A DNA stretch of 64,000 nt from Limnanthes douglasii subsp. nivea (Eukaryota > Streptophyta > Magnoliopsida > Brassicales > Limnanthaceae). The stretch spans positions 343,057,081 through 343,121,080 of the forward strand of contig JAUPFV010000001.1 in assembly GCA_036936605.1 (NCBI GenBank), read 5' to 3'. Below, piece by piece: positions 44,246-54,549 of this stretch. Both the position numbers and the translations under genes were made by a program. How positions within the stretch are numbered: position 1 is the stretch's first letter; each line of letters begins with the position of its first letter. The notes under the pieces were generated by a model. That model was not told the DNA's origin. It worked only from the letters and a program-made list of their open reading frames with translations, and did no database searches.

Positions 44246-44427
44246 TACTTAAAACAAATACCAATTAACAATAGCTCCAAAATCTGATAACCTTTCAAAG
44301 ACAACAAAAAATCTCTTCGAAACACTATGAAACAAAAAATCTCTTTGAAATATTGTGTAAATAAATTATCCTCGAATCCTTGCTAAAGTAACACTTTCAA
44401 AAGTATTCATCGACTTTTATCCACACA

Positions 44428-44456
44428 GCATATAAAATTAACTGTTCTATATAACC
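44428..44456 (+). promoter_or_regulatory. TATA-like boxes upstream of the T5 aORF
   Basis: GCATATAAAATTAAC and TTCTATATAACC lie on the plus strand, upstream of the extra frame and the aORF. They occupy the same zone between purine tract and start codon as the TATA boxes of the other copies. Confidence 0.4.
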
Positions 44457-44754
44457 ATTCAACCCATCATAACCCTATAACTTTTAGATCCACAACTAGA
44501 TGCCTAGCCTGACAGTTGTCGAACATCTCACCATCTCACCGTTTTGTATTCCAACCTATTATCACTAAAATCTTTCTAAATTCAAACATCTTCATTTCTT
44601 TGTATAAATTCAACCAGCATTCTTATGTTTTCATTCTCATACAAACCATTCTAGAGATAAGTCGTAGCTTTTGGCTACCTTTACCGTGTTCTTTCTTTTT
44701 GTCAGTATTCTCATCAGAAAAGACCACATTTCTGATCAATATTCATCTTCTATG

Positions 44755-45126
44755 ATCAACCTTCACTTGGTTTATGAGAAAGAAACCAATAACCAAAAAT
44801 CAAAGGCTATTCTACCCAAAACACCAGAATCTTCAGACTCTGGCATCAACTTAGTCTTCGGATCGTACGACTATTTCTGTTTTACACAAAGAGCTGAAGA
44901 ATATAGGAAAGCAGGATTAATCAATAGCCTTCAAGTTGGAACAACCACTAAAACAATTTATTACGGTAATTTCGATCCAAACAGAGTTTCTAATCTTGCT
45001 CCTTCTCCTATAACCGAAGAACGCCCTTCGTCCAAAATTCAAGGCCCTAAAACACCTCGCGCATCTTCATCTCAAAGTAAGATTTCTCCTTTGATTAGTG
45101 AAGAATTTACTTTGAAACAAAATTAA
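44755..45126 (+). CDS. Extra open frame unique to T5, function unknown
   Basis: The open frame (from an upstream ATG at 44,671 or from within) reads NLVFGSYDYFCFTQRAEEYR, then AGLINSLQVGTTTKTIYYGN and a Ser/Pro-rich tail, ending at KQN. Codon text is well preserved, with no stop over 150 codons, in contrast to every other frame in the window. T1-T4 have no counterpart between purine tract and aORF. It may be a captured fragment of another gene. I do not recognise the family. A 5' leader or separate exon of the aORF is also possible, since the aORF ATG lies only 59 nt downstream. Confidence 0.45.
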   Translation: MNLHLVYEKETNNQKSKAILPKTPESSDSGINLVFGSYDYFCFTQRAEEYRKAGLINSLQVGTTTKTIYYGNFDPNRVSNLAPSPITEERPSSKIQGPKTPRASSSQSKISPLISEEFTLKQN

Positions 45127-45184
45127 AAAAAAAATCCTCTTCGAATCACCCTCAATTACCAGAAAAATAAGAACTTTTATTTCC

Positions 45185-47708
45185 ATGGGAGACGAGTCAG
45201 AAATTATCCGAACTCATTCACCTTCAAATCAAGATACTGAAAATCCTCCTAAAAAGAAGTAACGGAGGAAGCTCCTCGAACAAGCAAACCCTTTACCAGC
45301 TGTTGTTAATCCAACACCTCAACAACCTCGAGAAGAAACATCGAAAGCCAACGAAGCTGATTCTGAGGCTACTAAAACCGATCTCGAGACTGAATCAGAT
45401 TATGGGAATTCTGCAACTACCCATAAACCTCAGGAAGAGGCAGACACTTGCTTTGTTTTCGAGTATGAAAGAGCTAAGAATACAAGAAACTTAAGGAATC
45501 TTGAAGGTAAATACATCGTTGCATTGAAAAAGGTTCGTTATATATATACTACAAAGATAGCCAAGCTTCGGCTCTGAAAAAGTAATGGGGAATGGGAGAT
45601 AACATAACGCTTTGACAACCAAAAAAAGAAGAAACTCCCTTGGACTGCAAAGATGACGAGCTAATAGTCTACCCCGAAATCATCAACTGGGGTTCCCGAT
45701 TTCCACTGGATCCTATGATCGTGGAATACTTCGAACTGCTCAGCTTATGTCCTACTCAGGTGACACTGAATCAATGGTTCACCCTCATGTCAGTAATTAT
45801 GGCATCTCGACTGTCTAAAATTCCAATCAGCATTAAAGACTTCATTTCCTTGACGCAATTGTCAAAAGGTCTGAAGCTTCCCTTTTACTACCTCAGCCTG
45901 ATGGATGACCTCAAAATCATCGACGACCTCTTACAGGCTGACAAATTCTGGAAGCATAAATTCATATTTATATCAGGAGTGTGGGAAAATGGCAAAGAAA
46001 TTTTTGATGCCAATCCTTCTAAGTTAAATCTCATCTGGAGAAGCAATCGTAAGCACTTCGAAATTTTTACATTCTGAAAAACAAAATATGTTTTGCATCT
46101 ATCTTTTCTTAATTCTCTGCTTTTCTAATTATTTCAGAAATTTCGAGGCGTTATTCATCACGTCGACCAACTGCTAAAGTAATTTTCCAAAAACTTGGCG
46201 CTTGGGCTGAGAAGAAGTGGAACAACGCATTTCATACTGCCTTTCAGCTCATCAATTTCCTTACCTGCAATATGTTTCCAATCTCAGAAGGTGCCCTGCC
46301 ACCTCAAGATTTGATTCTAGAGTCGGATCCGAAGATAGTCTGCAAACGAATAGTTCAACCCGATTGCAAAGTCTTCCTTCCCATCCGCAACAGATCAAAG
46401 AGTCATTTTCCAAAAAATAAAAAATAAAAAGCCATCAAAGAAAAAAAAAAGGTAAAAAAAAAGCTAGCACATCTGGTGCTAGCCCTTCAACTCCATCGAA
46501 GCCAAAGCCTCGAAAAAGAAAAACTGCTGAAAAACTCTCTCACTGATCGAAGAGGGTAAAGATCAAGAACCGTCCTCAAAGAAAAAGAAGGCTTCTTCCA
46601 CTTCCCATGGAAAGAAAAAGAAACAAACGAGAATCACTTTGTACACATTGGTGGACGAAGATGAAAACATTGTTGCTGGAAACCAACAAAACCCAAAAAA
46701 CCATTCGATTGAAGAACAAACAACCAAAGACAACCCTGTGATTATCATCGAAGACAGTTCTTCTTGCAAAAATCAGGCTACTGCAAACTTTGATCCTGAT
46801 ATGTTTATCAATTTTGAGAACACTTAAGTGCTTACTGGTGAAGAGGATCATGTTTTTCAAGTCATCCAAAATCACATGCTTAACTTTGGGAGACCAACAC
46901 CAGCCGAAGCGTCTCCAGAAATTACATGTTCTTGTGATCCTATCACCTCTCTGAATATGATTCAACGTCCTAGCTCATCGGAATTTTGTCTTCCTCCTCC
47001 AAATCCTGTAATCGATATCGCACTTCAACCATTTACCGATCTTGACACTGCAGCAAAGGCATTTGCTTCCCAAATCGAAGCTTCTCAAAACCATTTAAAG
47101 CAATTGGTCAAAGATATGGTTTATTACAAATAAGCTTACGAGGCTGAGAAAAAATTTAGAGAAGATTTGCACGACAAGGTAGTTGATCAATTTCATATGT
47201 ACGAAGTAGCAAGATCCAAACTCATCAAAGGTGCTCTCTGCATGAAGAATCATCTGCGAATCACACACATAGTTGATACAAAATTGATGACGAACTCTCA
47301 TGAGACAGAAATGAATAAATTCAAGGTTGATCATGCTACTGAACTAGTCACTGAAAAATCCAAATCCACTGAGCTATGAAATTCTCTAATCTTTGTGAGA
47401 CAAAAAATAAAGAGCTAACCGATGAGATAGCTAAACTGAAGAAGAATTTCGAAATGGAAAAAATTGTTGTTGTAGTTGTTGTCGAGGGTGAGCTTTCAAA
47501 AGACATGCAGACTGCTATTAACGTAAGAAAAGAAGATGCAATTATTCTCCTTCTTCGAGAGCTTCACGCTACTTACCCAAAAATCGACCTCACAAGTTTT
47601 TGGAATGACGTTCCTGAAGAGAAACGCCCAAGTGAAGCTTTCGATCCTATTCCTGATTCATCATCCTCAGAAGATGAATCGTCCGAGGAGGAAGAGTCCT
47701 TTGATTAA
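45185..47708 (+). pseudogene. aORF of T5 (opposite-strand extra gene), most complete copy
   Basis: It starts MGDESEIIRTHSPSNQDTEN at 45,185. The central helical domain (45,640-46,048) is open for 145 codons: DELIVYPEIINWGSRFPLDP, QWFTLMSVIMASRLSKIPI, KFWKHKFIFISGVWENGKE. This matches the 'putative gypsy type transposon' pattern of plant repeats. After an 89-nt GT-AG intron comes a decayed FRGVIHHVDQLLK region, a run of KKKK stretches (46,440-46,625), a coiled coil (47,040-47,480) and an acidic tail PDSSSSEDESSEEEESFD. Six or so stops or frame changes remain. Transcription would be antisense to gag-pol. Role unknown; regulation of the element or nuclear import are guesses. Confidence 0.7.
46049..46137 (+). 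other. aORF intron, T5 copy (89 nt)
   Basis: Donor GTAAGCAC, pyrimidine tract and acceptor TAATTATTTCAG. Coding similarity to the other copies resumes with AAATTTCGAGG (T1: AAATTCCAAGG). Confidence 0.6.
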
Positions 47709-48254
47709 CTTTATCACTTTTTTTTGTCTTTGTCATATTAAGAAATTTCTTTTTGTACCTCAACGAATTAATCTAAATGAAAAAAAATTTATGTATTTTA
47801 TCATTCTCTTTCCATATTATTTGATGATAAATTTAAAAAAAATATATAAAATGTAAACTTACCACCTCATATACCTTAACGAAATTGGTGAATACAGTAG
47901 CTCTTTGAAAAATCTCAATGGGTTGTTAAGCTTTGGTAGCTCTTCGAAAAATTCTCAGTATGCTGTTAAGTGTTCACTTTGAAATAAAAATGTAATGTGA
48001 TTATTGAACATGGTTGTTTCTTTGAAAAGTGTCATAAACACTTCGGAACATCTGCTCTTAACCAATCTCAAAGATGATCAATCTCTGATAATTTGTTAAG
48101 ATAGTTTTCAAAAATGTGTAAACAACCATTGGCCAAAAACAAACTTTATTGATAATATTGAATATGTACACCACGCCTCGTTAAAACCTTCCTGGGCCAA
48201 CAGGATAGGAAAGAGTGCGCCATTCAAAAGCAAAAAATTCTAAAATACAAAAAA

Positions 48255-49500
48255 GCACATCTACACCCAGTAAAGCTTCAAGTGTTAAATATTCCATGGA
48301 TGTTGAAGCATCCTCCCCTCGAAATCACAAAGATGATAGGACCCTGGCTTTATCCTTTCAACAACCATATAAGGTCCTTCCCAATTCGGAGCCATTTTTT
48401 CGAGGTTCTTTTCCTTTGTGTGTAGGAAAACGTTTCTCAACACCTTATCTTCTTCTTTAAATTCTCTCCTCTTCACCTTCAAATCATATCTATATCTCAT
48501 TAGAGATTGATTATGAATTACATTCAGATGAGCTCAAACTTTTTTTTCCTTAATCAGATCCAAATTCGCCCTTTCAACTTCATCATTAGACCTTTCAGAA
48601 TATTGAGTTATTCTAAAATATGACATTGTAGATTCTGCGGGGCTGAGTGCATCCATTTCATATACCAAAGCAAAAGAAATCTACTTTGTAGCCTCTCAAA
48701 GAGTTGTTCGATAAGCCCAAAACACCTCTTCCAAATAGTTTGGCCATTTTCATGCTGCCCCCGTCAAATTCTTCTTCAAGCCATCTAAAATTGTTCAGTT
48801 TGTCACTTCCACTTGCCCATTGGCTTGAGGATAAAATAGCGTCGAAAAACATTGCTGAATTCCTTTAGAAATTAAAAAATGAAGCCATCTCCCTATTATT
48901 AAACTGAGGGCCATTATCTGTTGTAATCCTTCGAGGCACACCAAAACGACAACGGATGTTGTTCACAATAAATTTGATCACATCTTTTGCTTTTGTCCCT
49001 AATAGTGGTTTTGCCTCTGCCCACTTTGTAAAATAATCAACTGCTACAATTATCATCTGTCTATCTCCAAACGCCATCGGCAAAGGTCCCACCAAATCAA
49101 TTCTTCATCTATCAAATGGTATTGCCTCGGATATAGACATAAGCGACACTGCTGGTCTATGAATAGCATTGGCAAATCTCTGACAAGTATCACAGATTCG
49201 AACTAAATTCTTAGCATAGTTCATGATTGTAGTCCAATAGAACTCTGCAAATAAAACTCGACGTGAGAGAGCTTTGAACCCGCAACGAGCTGACCCTTCA
49301 CCATCATGCAACTCTGATAATACTTCTTGTGATTCTTGTTTGCTTAAACATCGTAATAATGGCATGCTCAGTGCCTTTTTATATAATATTCCATCCAATA
49401 TTATATATATGAAGGCTTTACTTCTCAATTTTTTGGCCAATCGCGAATCATCTGGTAGTATTCCTTGCGTCAAAAAGCTAAGAATATATGATCGCCAATC
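48255..49500 (-). pseudogene. T5 integrase
   Basis: The zinc region reads SELHDGEGSARCGFKALS (the second His is replaced by Arg or Cys) and RICDTCQRFANAIH. Core: VGPLPMAFGDRQMIIVAVDY with the first Asp (about 49,035), TDNGPQFNN with the second Asp (about 48,905) and, after a frameshift, YPQANGQVEV with the catalytic Glu (about 48,815). The C-terminal module at 48,285-48,500 reads KEEDKVLRNVFLHTKEK and NWEGPYMVVERIKPGSYHL. Spacing is as in functional gypsy integrases, but at least three frame changes and stops intervene. Confidence 0.75.
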
Positions 49501-49513
49501 GCCTTGGATTTCA

Positions 49514-49990
49514 TCAATCGTAATAAAAAAATTCCTCTATACATTTACATTGGCTAGATTGAGTAACAATTGAAGGATTTTCTTGGAACAAAATCCAAGG
49601 ATATTCTTCCTTATAAGCAACGTTTACTAAAGAATCAGCCACTGTGTTACTCCCTCTCCCAATATATTCCACAATAACATTGTCAAACAGAAGCATTAAA
49701 TTCCGAAGTTCCCGAAGATACAAAATCAAACGATCTTTTCTTGCTTCGAAAAATCTAGATACCTGATTTTCCAATAATTGAGAATCCGTTTCCAAGCGTA
49801 CTGAAGTTGCCCCACAAATGTTTGCCAATCTTAAACCTGCCAAAGCAGCTTCGTATTCAGCTTCATTATTCGAAGCGTGAAAACCAAATTTAATAGATTG
49901 AATCATTGTCTCTCCCGTTGGAGCTATTAAATGAACCCCAGCACTGCACCCTGAAACACTAGATCCTCCATCTGTTTAGACAACCCACCT
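49514..49990 (-). pseudogene. T5 second RNase H (Tat-type)
   Basis: After a DGSSSVSGCSAG start it reads HASNNEAEYEAALAGLRLAN, VRLETDSQLLENQVSRFFEA and RGSNTVADSLVNVAYKEEYP. The order D, E, D and the position between the first RNase H and integrase are the mark of the Tat lineage, whose second RNase H is reported to be archaeal-like. Only one stop separates it from the first RNase H. It is the best preserved copy of this domain here. Confidence 0.75.
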
Positions 49991-50638
49991 CGAATCAGCT
50001 AGAATGACTTCTTTATTTTCTTCTTCATCTGGTCGGCTTGAATGGAATTCAACAAAAAAGTCTGCCAATATCTGCACCTTTATTGTTGTTCGAGGTGTAA
50101 ACAGAATATCATAGTCTCCTAACTCCACTGACCATTTGGTCATTCTCCCCGAAATATCAGGTCGTTGTAAAACATTTTTAATGGGGAATGAAGTTCGGAC
50201 TTCAGTAGTATGAGCTTGAAAATATGGACGCATCTTCCTAGCAGCAATCACCAGCGCCAATGCCAATTTTTCTAATTTCATATATCTTTTTTCTGCTACC
50301 ATAAAAATCTTACTAATGTAATACACCGGCTTCGGAATTTCTGAATCCTCACTAATTAACTCTGCGCTCAGTGCAAAATCTGATACCTCGATGTACAAAA
50401 ATAGTTTCTCCCCATTTCGAGGTTCTGTCAAAATCTCTAGTGATGACAACAAATTTTTAATATTTGTGAAAGTTGTTTCACATTTCAATGTCCACTCAAA
50501 CCTGTTAGGTCCTCGTAACACTTGAAAGAAAGGAAAGCATTTGTCAGAAAATCTTGAAATAAGTTTATTAAGTGTTACTAACCTTCCTGTCAAAATTTGC
50601 ACTTCTTTGATCGACCGAGGAGAATTTATTGTTATCAA
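49976..50638 (-). CDS. T5 RT thumb and first RNase H, 220-codon open frame
   Basis: The longest open frame in the window. It reads RSIKEVQILTGRLVTLNKLI (RT connection), EWTLKCETTFTNIKNLLSS, then LYIEVSDFALSAELISED, the usual start of gypsy RNase H (with Asp changed: EVSDFAL in place of DASD), PVYYISKIFMVAEKRYMKLE with the Glu, and TKWSVELGDYDILFTP, ADFFVEF. It is part of the gag-pol polyprotein and not a separate gene. Stops border both ends. Confidence 0.75.
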   Translation of the reverse strand: MITINSPRSIKEVQILTGRLVTLNKLISRFSDKCFPFFQVLRGPNRFEWTLKCETTFTNIKNLLSSLEILTEPRNGEKLFLYIEVSDFALSAELISEDSEIPKPVYYISKIFMVAEKRYMKLEKLALALVIAARKMRPYFQAHTTEVRTSFPIKNVLQRPDISGRMTKWSVELGDYDILFTPRTTIKVQILADFFVEFHSSRPDEEENKEVILADSRWVV

Positions 50639-50668
50639 AGCTTTTAATTATTCTAGGTCAGCTTCTAT

Positions 50669-51290
50669 TTATTTTTCACTCATGACAAAACCCAAAAACT
50701 TCCCCGATCGAACTTCGAAGGTGCACTTCTGAGGATTTAATTTCAACTTGATTGCCCTTAAATTCAGAAAATCTTCCTCTAAATCATCAAGATGCACTTC
50801 ATCCTTTGAACTTTTTACTACCATGTCATCTATATATATCTTCATATTTCTTCCAATTTGAGTAGCAAAATCTTTATTCATCAATCTATGATAAGTGGCT
50901 CCATCATTTTTCAATCCGAAGGGCATTACTCTATAACAGTGCAAGCCCCTATCAGTTATAAAAGTTGTGCATTCTTGATCTTTTGGATCCATTTGGATTT
51001 GGTTATATCCTGCAAAAGCATCCATAAAAGTTAAAAAAATTTGCCTGAAGTAGAATCAAACAACTGATCTATTCAAGGAATAGGAAATGGATCTTTGGGA
51101 CAAGCTCTATTCAAATCTGTAAAATCCACACACATCCACTTCCCATTCTTCTTTTTAACTACCACCGGATTTGACGTCCACAAAGGATACTATGACTCCC
51201 TTATGTGTCCGACCTTAGATAATCAATCCACTCTTTTTCCGAGGAAAACGCGCTTCTTTTCTGAATAACCGGCTTAACCTTCGGATCTAT
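50669..51290 (-). pseudogene. T5 reverse transcriptase core
   Basis: The 118-codon segment at 50,669-51,025 reads MDAFAGYNQIQMDPKDQECT, HCYRVMPFGLKNDGATYHRL and the active site KIYIDDMVVKSS (YIDD at 50,825-50,836), followed by KLNPQKCTFEVRSGKFLGF. Upstream, KKNGKW and VDFTDLNRACPKDPFP lie in another frame at about 51,090-51,160. The catalytic Asp pair is intact. A frameshift separates the two parts. Confidence 0.8.
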
Positions 51291-51335
51291 AGCCAAGTTA
51301 TGACGAATTATCTCAATGGGTACTCCTGTTACATC

Positions 51336-52200
51336 TTATGTCTTCCAAGAAAAGACATCCAAATTTTGGGATAAAAAATCAAGTAATCGTTGACGTAGAA
51401 AAGGGGTCAATAAAGTTCCAATTCGAAGTACATTCCCTTCCGAAAAGGTAAACTCCTCTATTTCCTCGCTCACCGTTAAAGACCCTGGGGTTTCCCTCGG
51501 ATCGTCAACCCTTTCTTCCAAATCCGAGGCTACCCCTTCTAACTGTTATTCACGCATTAAATCTCAACTACTGGACACTCAGATCTGAAGTACAGTGGCA
51601 TAGCATTCTCTCGCAACCTTCTGATCGCCTCGAACAACCCCAACTCTATCTCCAACCACATATTTAAAGCACTGATGAACTGTAGACACGACCCCATACA
51701 TTCTTAAAAGCCATGATCTTCCAAACTCACCTCACCCTCGAATTCTCTAACAACACGAGCTGTTACACCCGAGGATCTAATAATCATTCGATCTAATTGA
51801 GAAATCCAAGGTGGATTTGTCATTCTATCATAGGTGGACTTAAAAAGGACATTAGCAGAACTGCCAGTATCAATCAGCACACATCGATTTTTGACGCCAG
51901 CCACCTCAGCTCCAATCACCACAACATCTTCATGTGGTCCTGCAGTAACTCACAGATCATCCTCATCAAATAAAATGAAGGGAATATCTTTTTTTCCATA
52001 CAAGTGCGTGGGCATCTTCCCTTCAATTTGAGTTGTCAAATTGACAACATGCCTCTTCCTTGAACTATCTGAATTAGCAGTCATCGAATCGCCTCCAAAA
52101 ATAGCTAACGATTCAAAAAAGTTGCACAGCTCCCGCACACGTCTCTTTTCTATGAGCTCCTCGACTGTCATCAGAAGCAATATGTTTGGATATTTTTTAA
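51336..52200 (-). pseudogene. T5 aspartic protease and pre-RT region
   Basis: From the right: MLLMTVEELIEKRRVRELCN, SSRKRHVVNLTTQIEGKMPT, DEDDL, then HEDVVVIGAEVAG and the intact catalytic loop VLIDTGSSANVLFKSTYDRM (about 51,830-51,875), followed by a decayed C-terminus. The pre-RT part (51,336-51,521) reads ERVDDPRETPGSLTVSEEIE and FLSQNLDVFSWKT. One stop splits the N-terminal segment from the catalytic one. Confidence 0.7.
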
Positions 52201-52209
52201 CATACTCTG

Positions 52210-53906
52210 AAGAAGCATCAAAAGGCTCGGCCTATGAATCCAAAATCATCAAATTCTCAGCTGGTAGTGCAGCCTTCGAAGTTGATGCACCATTGTTTTT
52301 TAAGCGCTCCCTTGCGACTTCACATAAGTCATGAGCTTCCCATTTTCAATCAAAAATTGAATATCTTTCTTCAAAGCAATCCAGTCATTTGTATCATGTC
52401 CAATATCCTTATGATATCTATAAAACTTGTTATTCATTTCCTCCTCTTGGTCTGCTAATTGGGGTTGGCTTCCTGAAATTTACGAAGCTCTTGGTCTTAT
52501 CCCATATCACAGAAATATTATCTGTTAGATCAGCATAGTATTCTGGTTTGACCCACGTATTTGGTGTAGGCTTGTTGTAATTTTTAGATCGAGTGTGATT
52601 TAAATAACCACCACTATGAGGAGGAAAATTATTGTTCTTTTGCCTTGACTTCTCATTACCATTCCCATTACCATTACCATTCGAAGGTTGCCCCTGCTTA
52701 TTGGATGTCTGTCCCGAATTCTTTAGAGTGATGATTGGTCCGCCTCGGACTCTAGTCGACTCATCCACTTTAATCTGATCATCAACTTGAGCCATCAAAG
52801 CTCCAAAAGTTAAGGCCCTTCTCTTTGTCGTCTCATTAGCCAGATCCCCTGGCAATAAACCTTGGCGAAAAGCTGCCATCGCCACATTTTCCTCACAGTT
52901 GTCCAAATTAGCCTTGGTCAAAACAAATCTTTTTGTATAATCCTTCAACATTTCCCCAGGTGACTGATTGCACTGAATAATAGTATCATTATTTGCTCTC
53001 ATCTCTTTGCTTCCCACAAACTGCCTTCAGAATGCAGTATACAAATCTATAAAATTTGAAATGGATCCCCTCGAAATTTGATTGTACCACTTAAAAGTTG
53101 TTGCCTTAAAAGTCTGTGAAAATGCTCGACACACCAGCCGGTCATCATCTTTGAAGTTCATCATATATTTTTTGAATTGTTCGATGTGGTCATCGGGACA
53201 CTGCATCCCAACGAACTTCTCCACCTTCGAAAGATCAAAACCCTTCGGAAGCGTCATGGAACAAATTTCACTTGTCAACGGAGAATTTCTCCAGTCGACA
53301 CCCTGAACGAACTAGTCATCTGTTCCTATTGTCACATATAAATTCCGATCAGTTTAAGCATATTGATTCGAAGTGTTTTCTTCGAACCATGTAGAACGAG
53401 GACCATTATCTCTTTTAGATTTACGCTCCTATTTATACTTCCTCGACTGATCTCTGTCTGATTCCCTTTTCGAAGAACCTATGTATCTCTTAAAGCCCAA
53501 AGCTGAACTTTCCACCTCCTCGTCACTAAAGGTCACATATTTCTGTTTATATTTTTTCTCCTTACAAGACGAATATCGTTCTTTTGAAGATACAAAACGT
53601 GTTTTTTTGTGCTCAGATTTAGCTCATCGCTCACTAAAAGATCGATCTGACTGACTTTCCATCTCATTCTTTTCTAATTTCATGTCTAACCTCGGATCTA
53701 AGCTTTGTCGAGTGTATCTCTTGTTCCCTTCATTCATACTTCTCATTTATAGCATTAATCACGTCTAAAAGTTGGTTAATTCGAACCTCAATATCAGATT
53801 GAGCCTGGATCAGAGATGATCCACCAGTTCTATTTTCATCCCTCTGTAAATCATCTTTCAAAGTTTTTATTGCTGACCGAAGCGTAGGATTGTTATCAGG
53901 ATTCAT
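52210..53906 (-). pseudogene. T5 gag
   Basis: The likely start is the ATG at 53,906 (MNPDNNPTLRSAIKTLKDDL), open for 58 codons. The capsid region is at 53,027-53,278 (PKGFDLSKVEKFVGMQCPDD, FKKYMMNFKDDDRLVCRAF) and 52,430-53,017 (GSKEMRANNDTIIQCNQSPG, ANLDNCEENVAMAAFRQGL), followed by an N/G-rich linker. The zinc knuckle near 52,380-52,425 reads KFYRYHKDIGHDTNDW, with both Cys lost. Intact stretches are long (195 codons), but stops separate them. Confidence 0.75.
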
Positions 53907-53952
53907 CGTATTAATTTCGAACAGAATAAGCCACTAATTTTTCTTATTCAAT

Positions 53953-53969
53953 CCCCGGTGGATTCGCCA
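53953..53969 (-). other. T5 primer binding site
   Basis: TGGCGAATCCACCGGGG follows AAT directly after the LTR end. It differs from the T2 and T3 sites (TGGCRACCACAGTGGGAG), so T5 used another tRNA or has a mutated site. I cannot name the tRNA. Confidence 0.6.
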
Positions 53970-53972
53970 ATT

Positions 53973-54332
53973 TGATGAGTTAATATTTCATCTTAGTAGA
54001 TTCTTAAGAGAGAAATCTATAGAGAGAAAGAGCTAGAGAGTTTTTAGAGAGATAAAGTTCAAGTACAAATGAATTCCAAAGAAAAAGTGTTCAACCCATT
54101 TATTAGAGTAGCCTTGCCCTTTATATAGAGGAGCCAAGACTTAGTCTCAAACTGAATTCTGTTACAAAAGATGACTAATTGTTGTTTAGTCCTTAACAAT
54201 TATTCATAGTTACAAATAATCTCTAAAACTTACATCAATTACAATTTAAGGACAAGACTTACATTACTCATAATTAAATCCTCAAATTTACATTATTTAC
54301 AATTTAATCCTCAAAATTCTATTTCCATATCA
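53973..54332 (-). repeat. T5 5' LTR
   Basis: 360 bp, TGATGAGTTAATAT to TTTCCATATCA. It contains a 14-bp segment (TCTATAGAGAGAAA) missing from the other LTR. TATA and AATAAA on the minus strand are conserved. Confidence 0.9.
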
Positions 54333-54549
54333 GCCTCAAAATCCTTCACAAGAATTTCTGGCAACGCGTCAACTCATCCTCAACTCAATCATAAAAAAAC
54401 ACAAATTAAATCTTCTCAGAGAACGGCAGAAACATATTTTGAAGATAACACTAAACCTCCTCGAATCACTCACAAAGAAATGCCTCGAATTCAATAAAAA
54501 ACATCACTCTTACCAAAACTAACCTCCTCGAATAAGCGCATTTGAAGCC

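Larger units (their letters stand above)
43668..54332 (-). mobile_element. T5: complete Tat-like element, 10.7 kb, inserted in R2
   Basis: LTRs at both ends (43,668-44,013 and 53,973-54,332), PBS at 53,953-53,969, reverse purine tract at 44,014-44,026, gag-pol on the minus strand and the aORF on the plus strand. The right flank GCCTC equals the uninterrupted R1 target ACCGCCTCGAAAT; the left flank is GCATA, the same 5-mer with two changes. LTRs differ by about two dozen substitutions and one 14-bp gap by eye, so it is old. All coding domains are present though interrupted. It inserted after the R duplication or is absent from R1 for another reason. Confidence 0.9.

Noticed and set aside
46563..46965. 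Minus-strand frames of 68 and 129 codons rich in Phe and Leu
   Set aside because: They are the complement of the Lys/Glu-rich T5 aORF C-terminal region, which produces open hydrophobic frames on the other strand.
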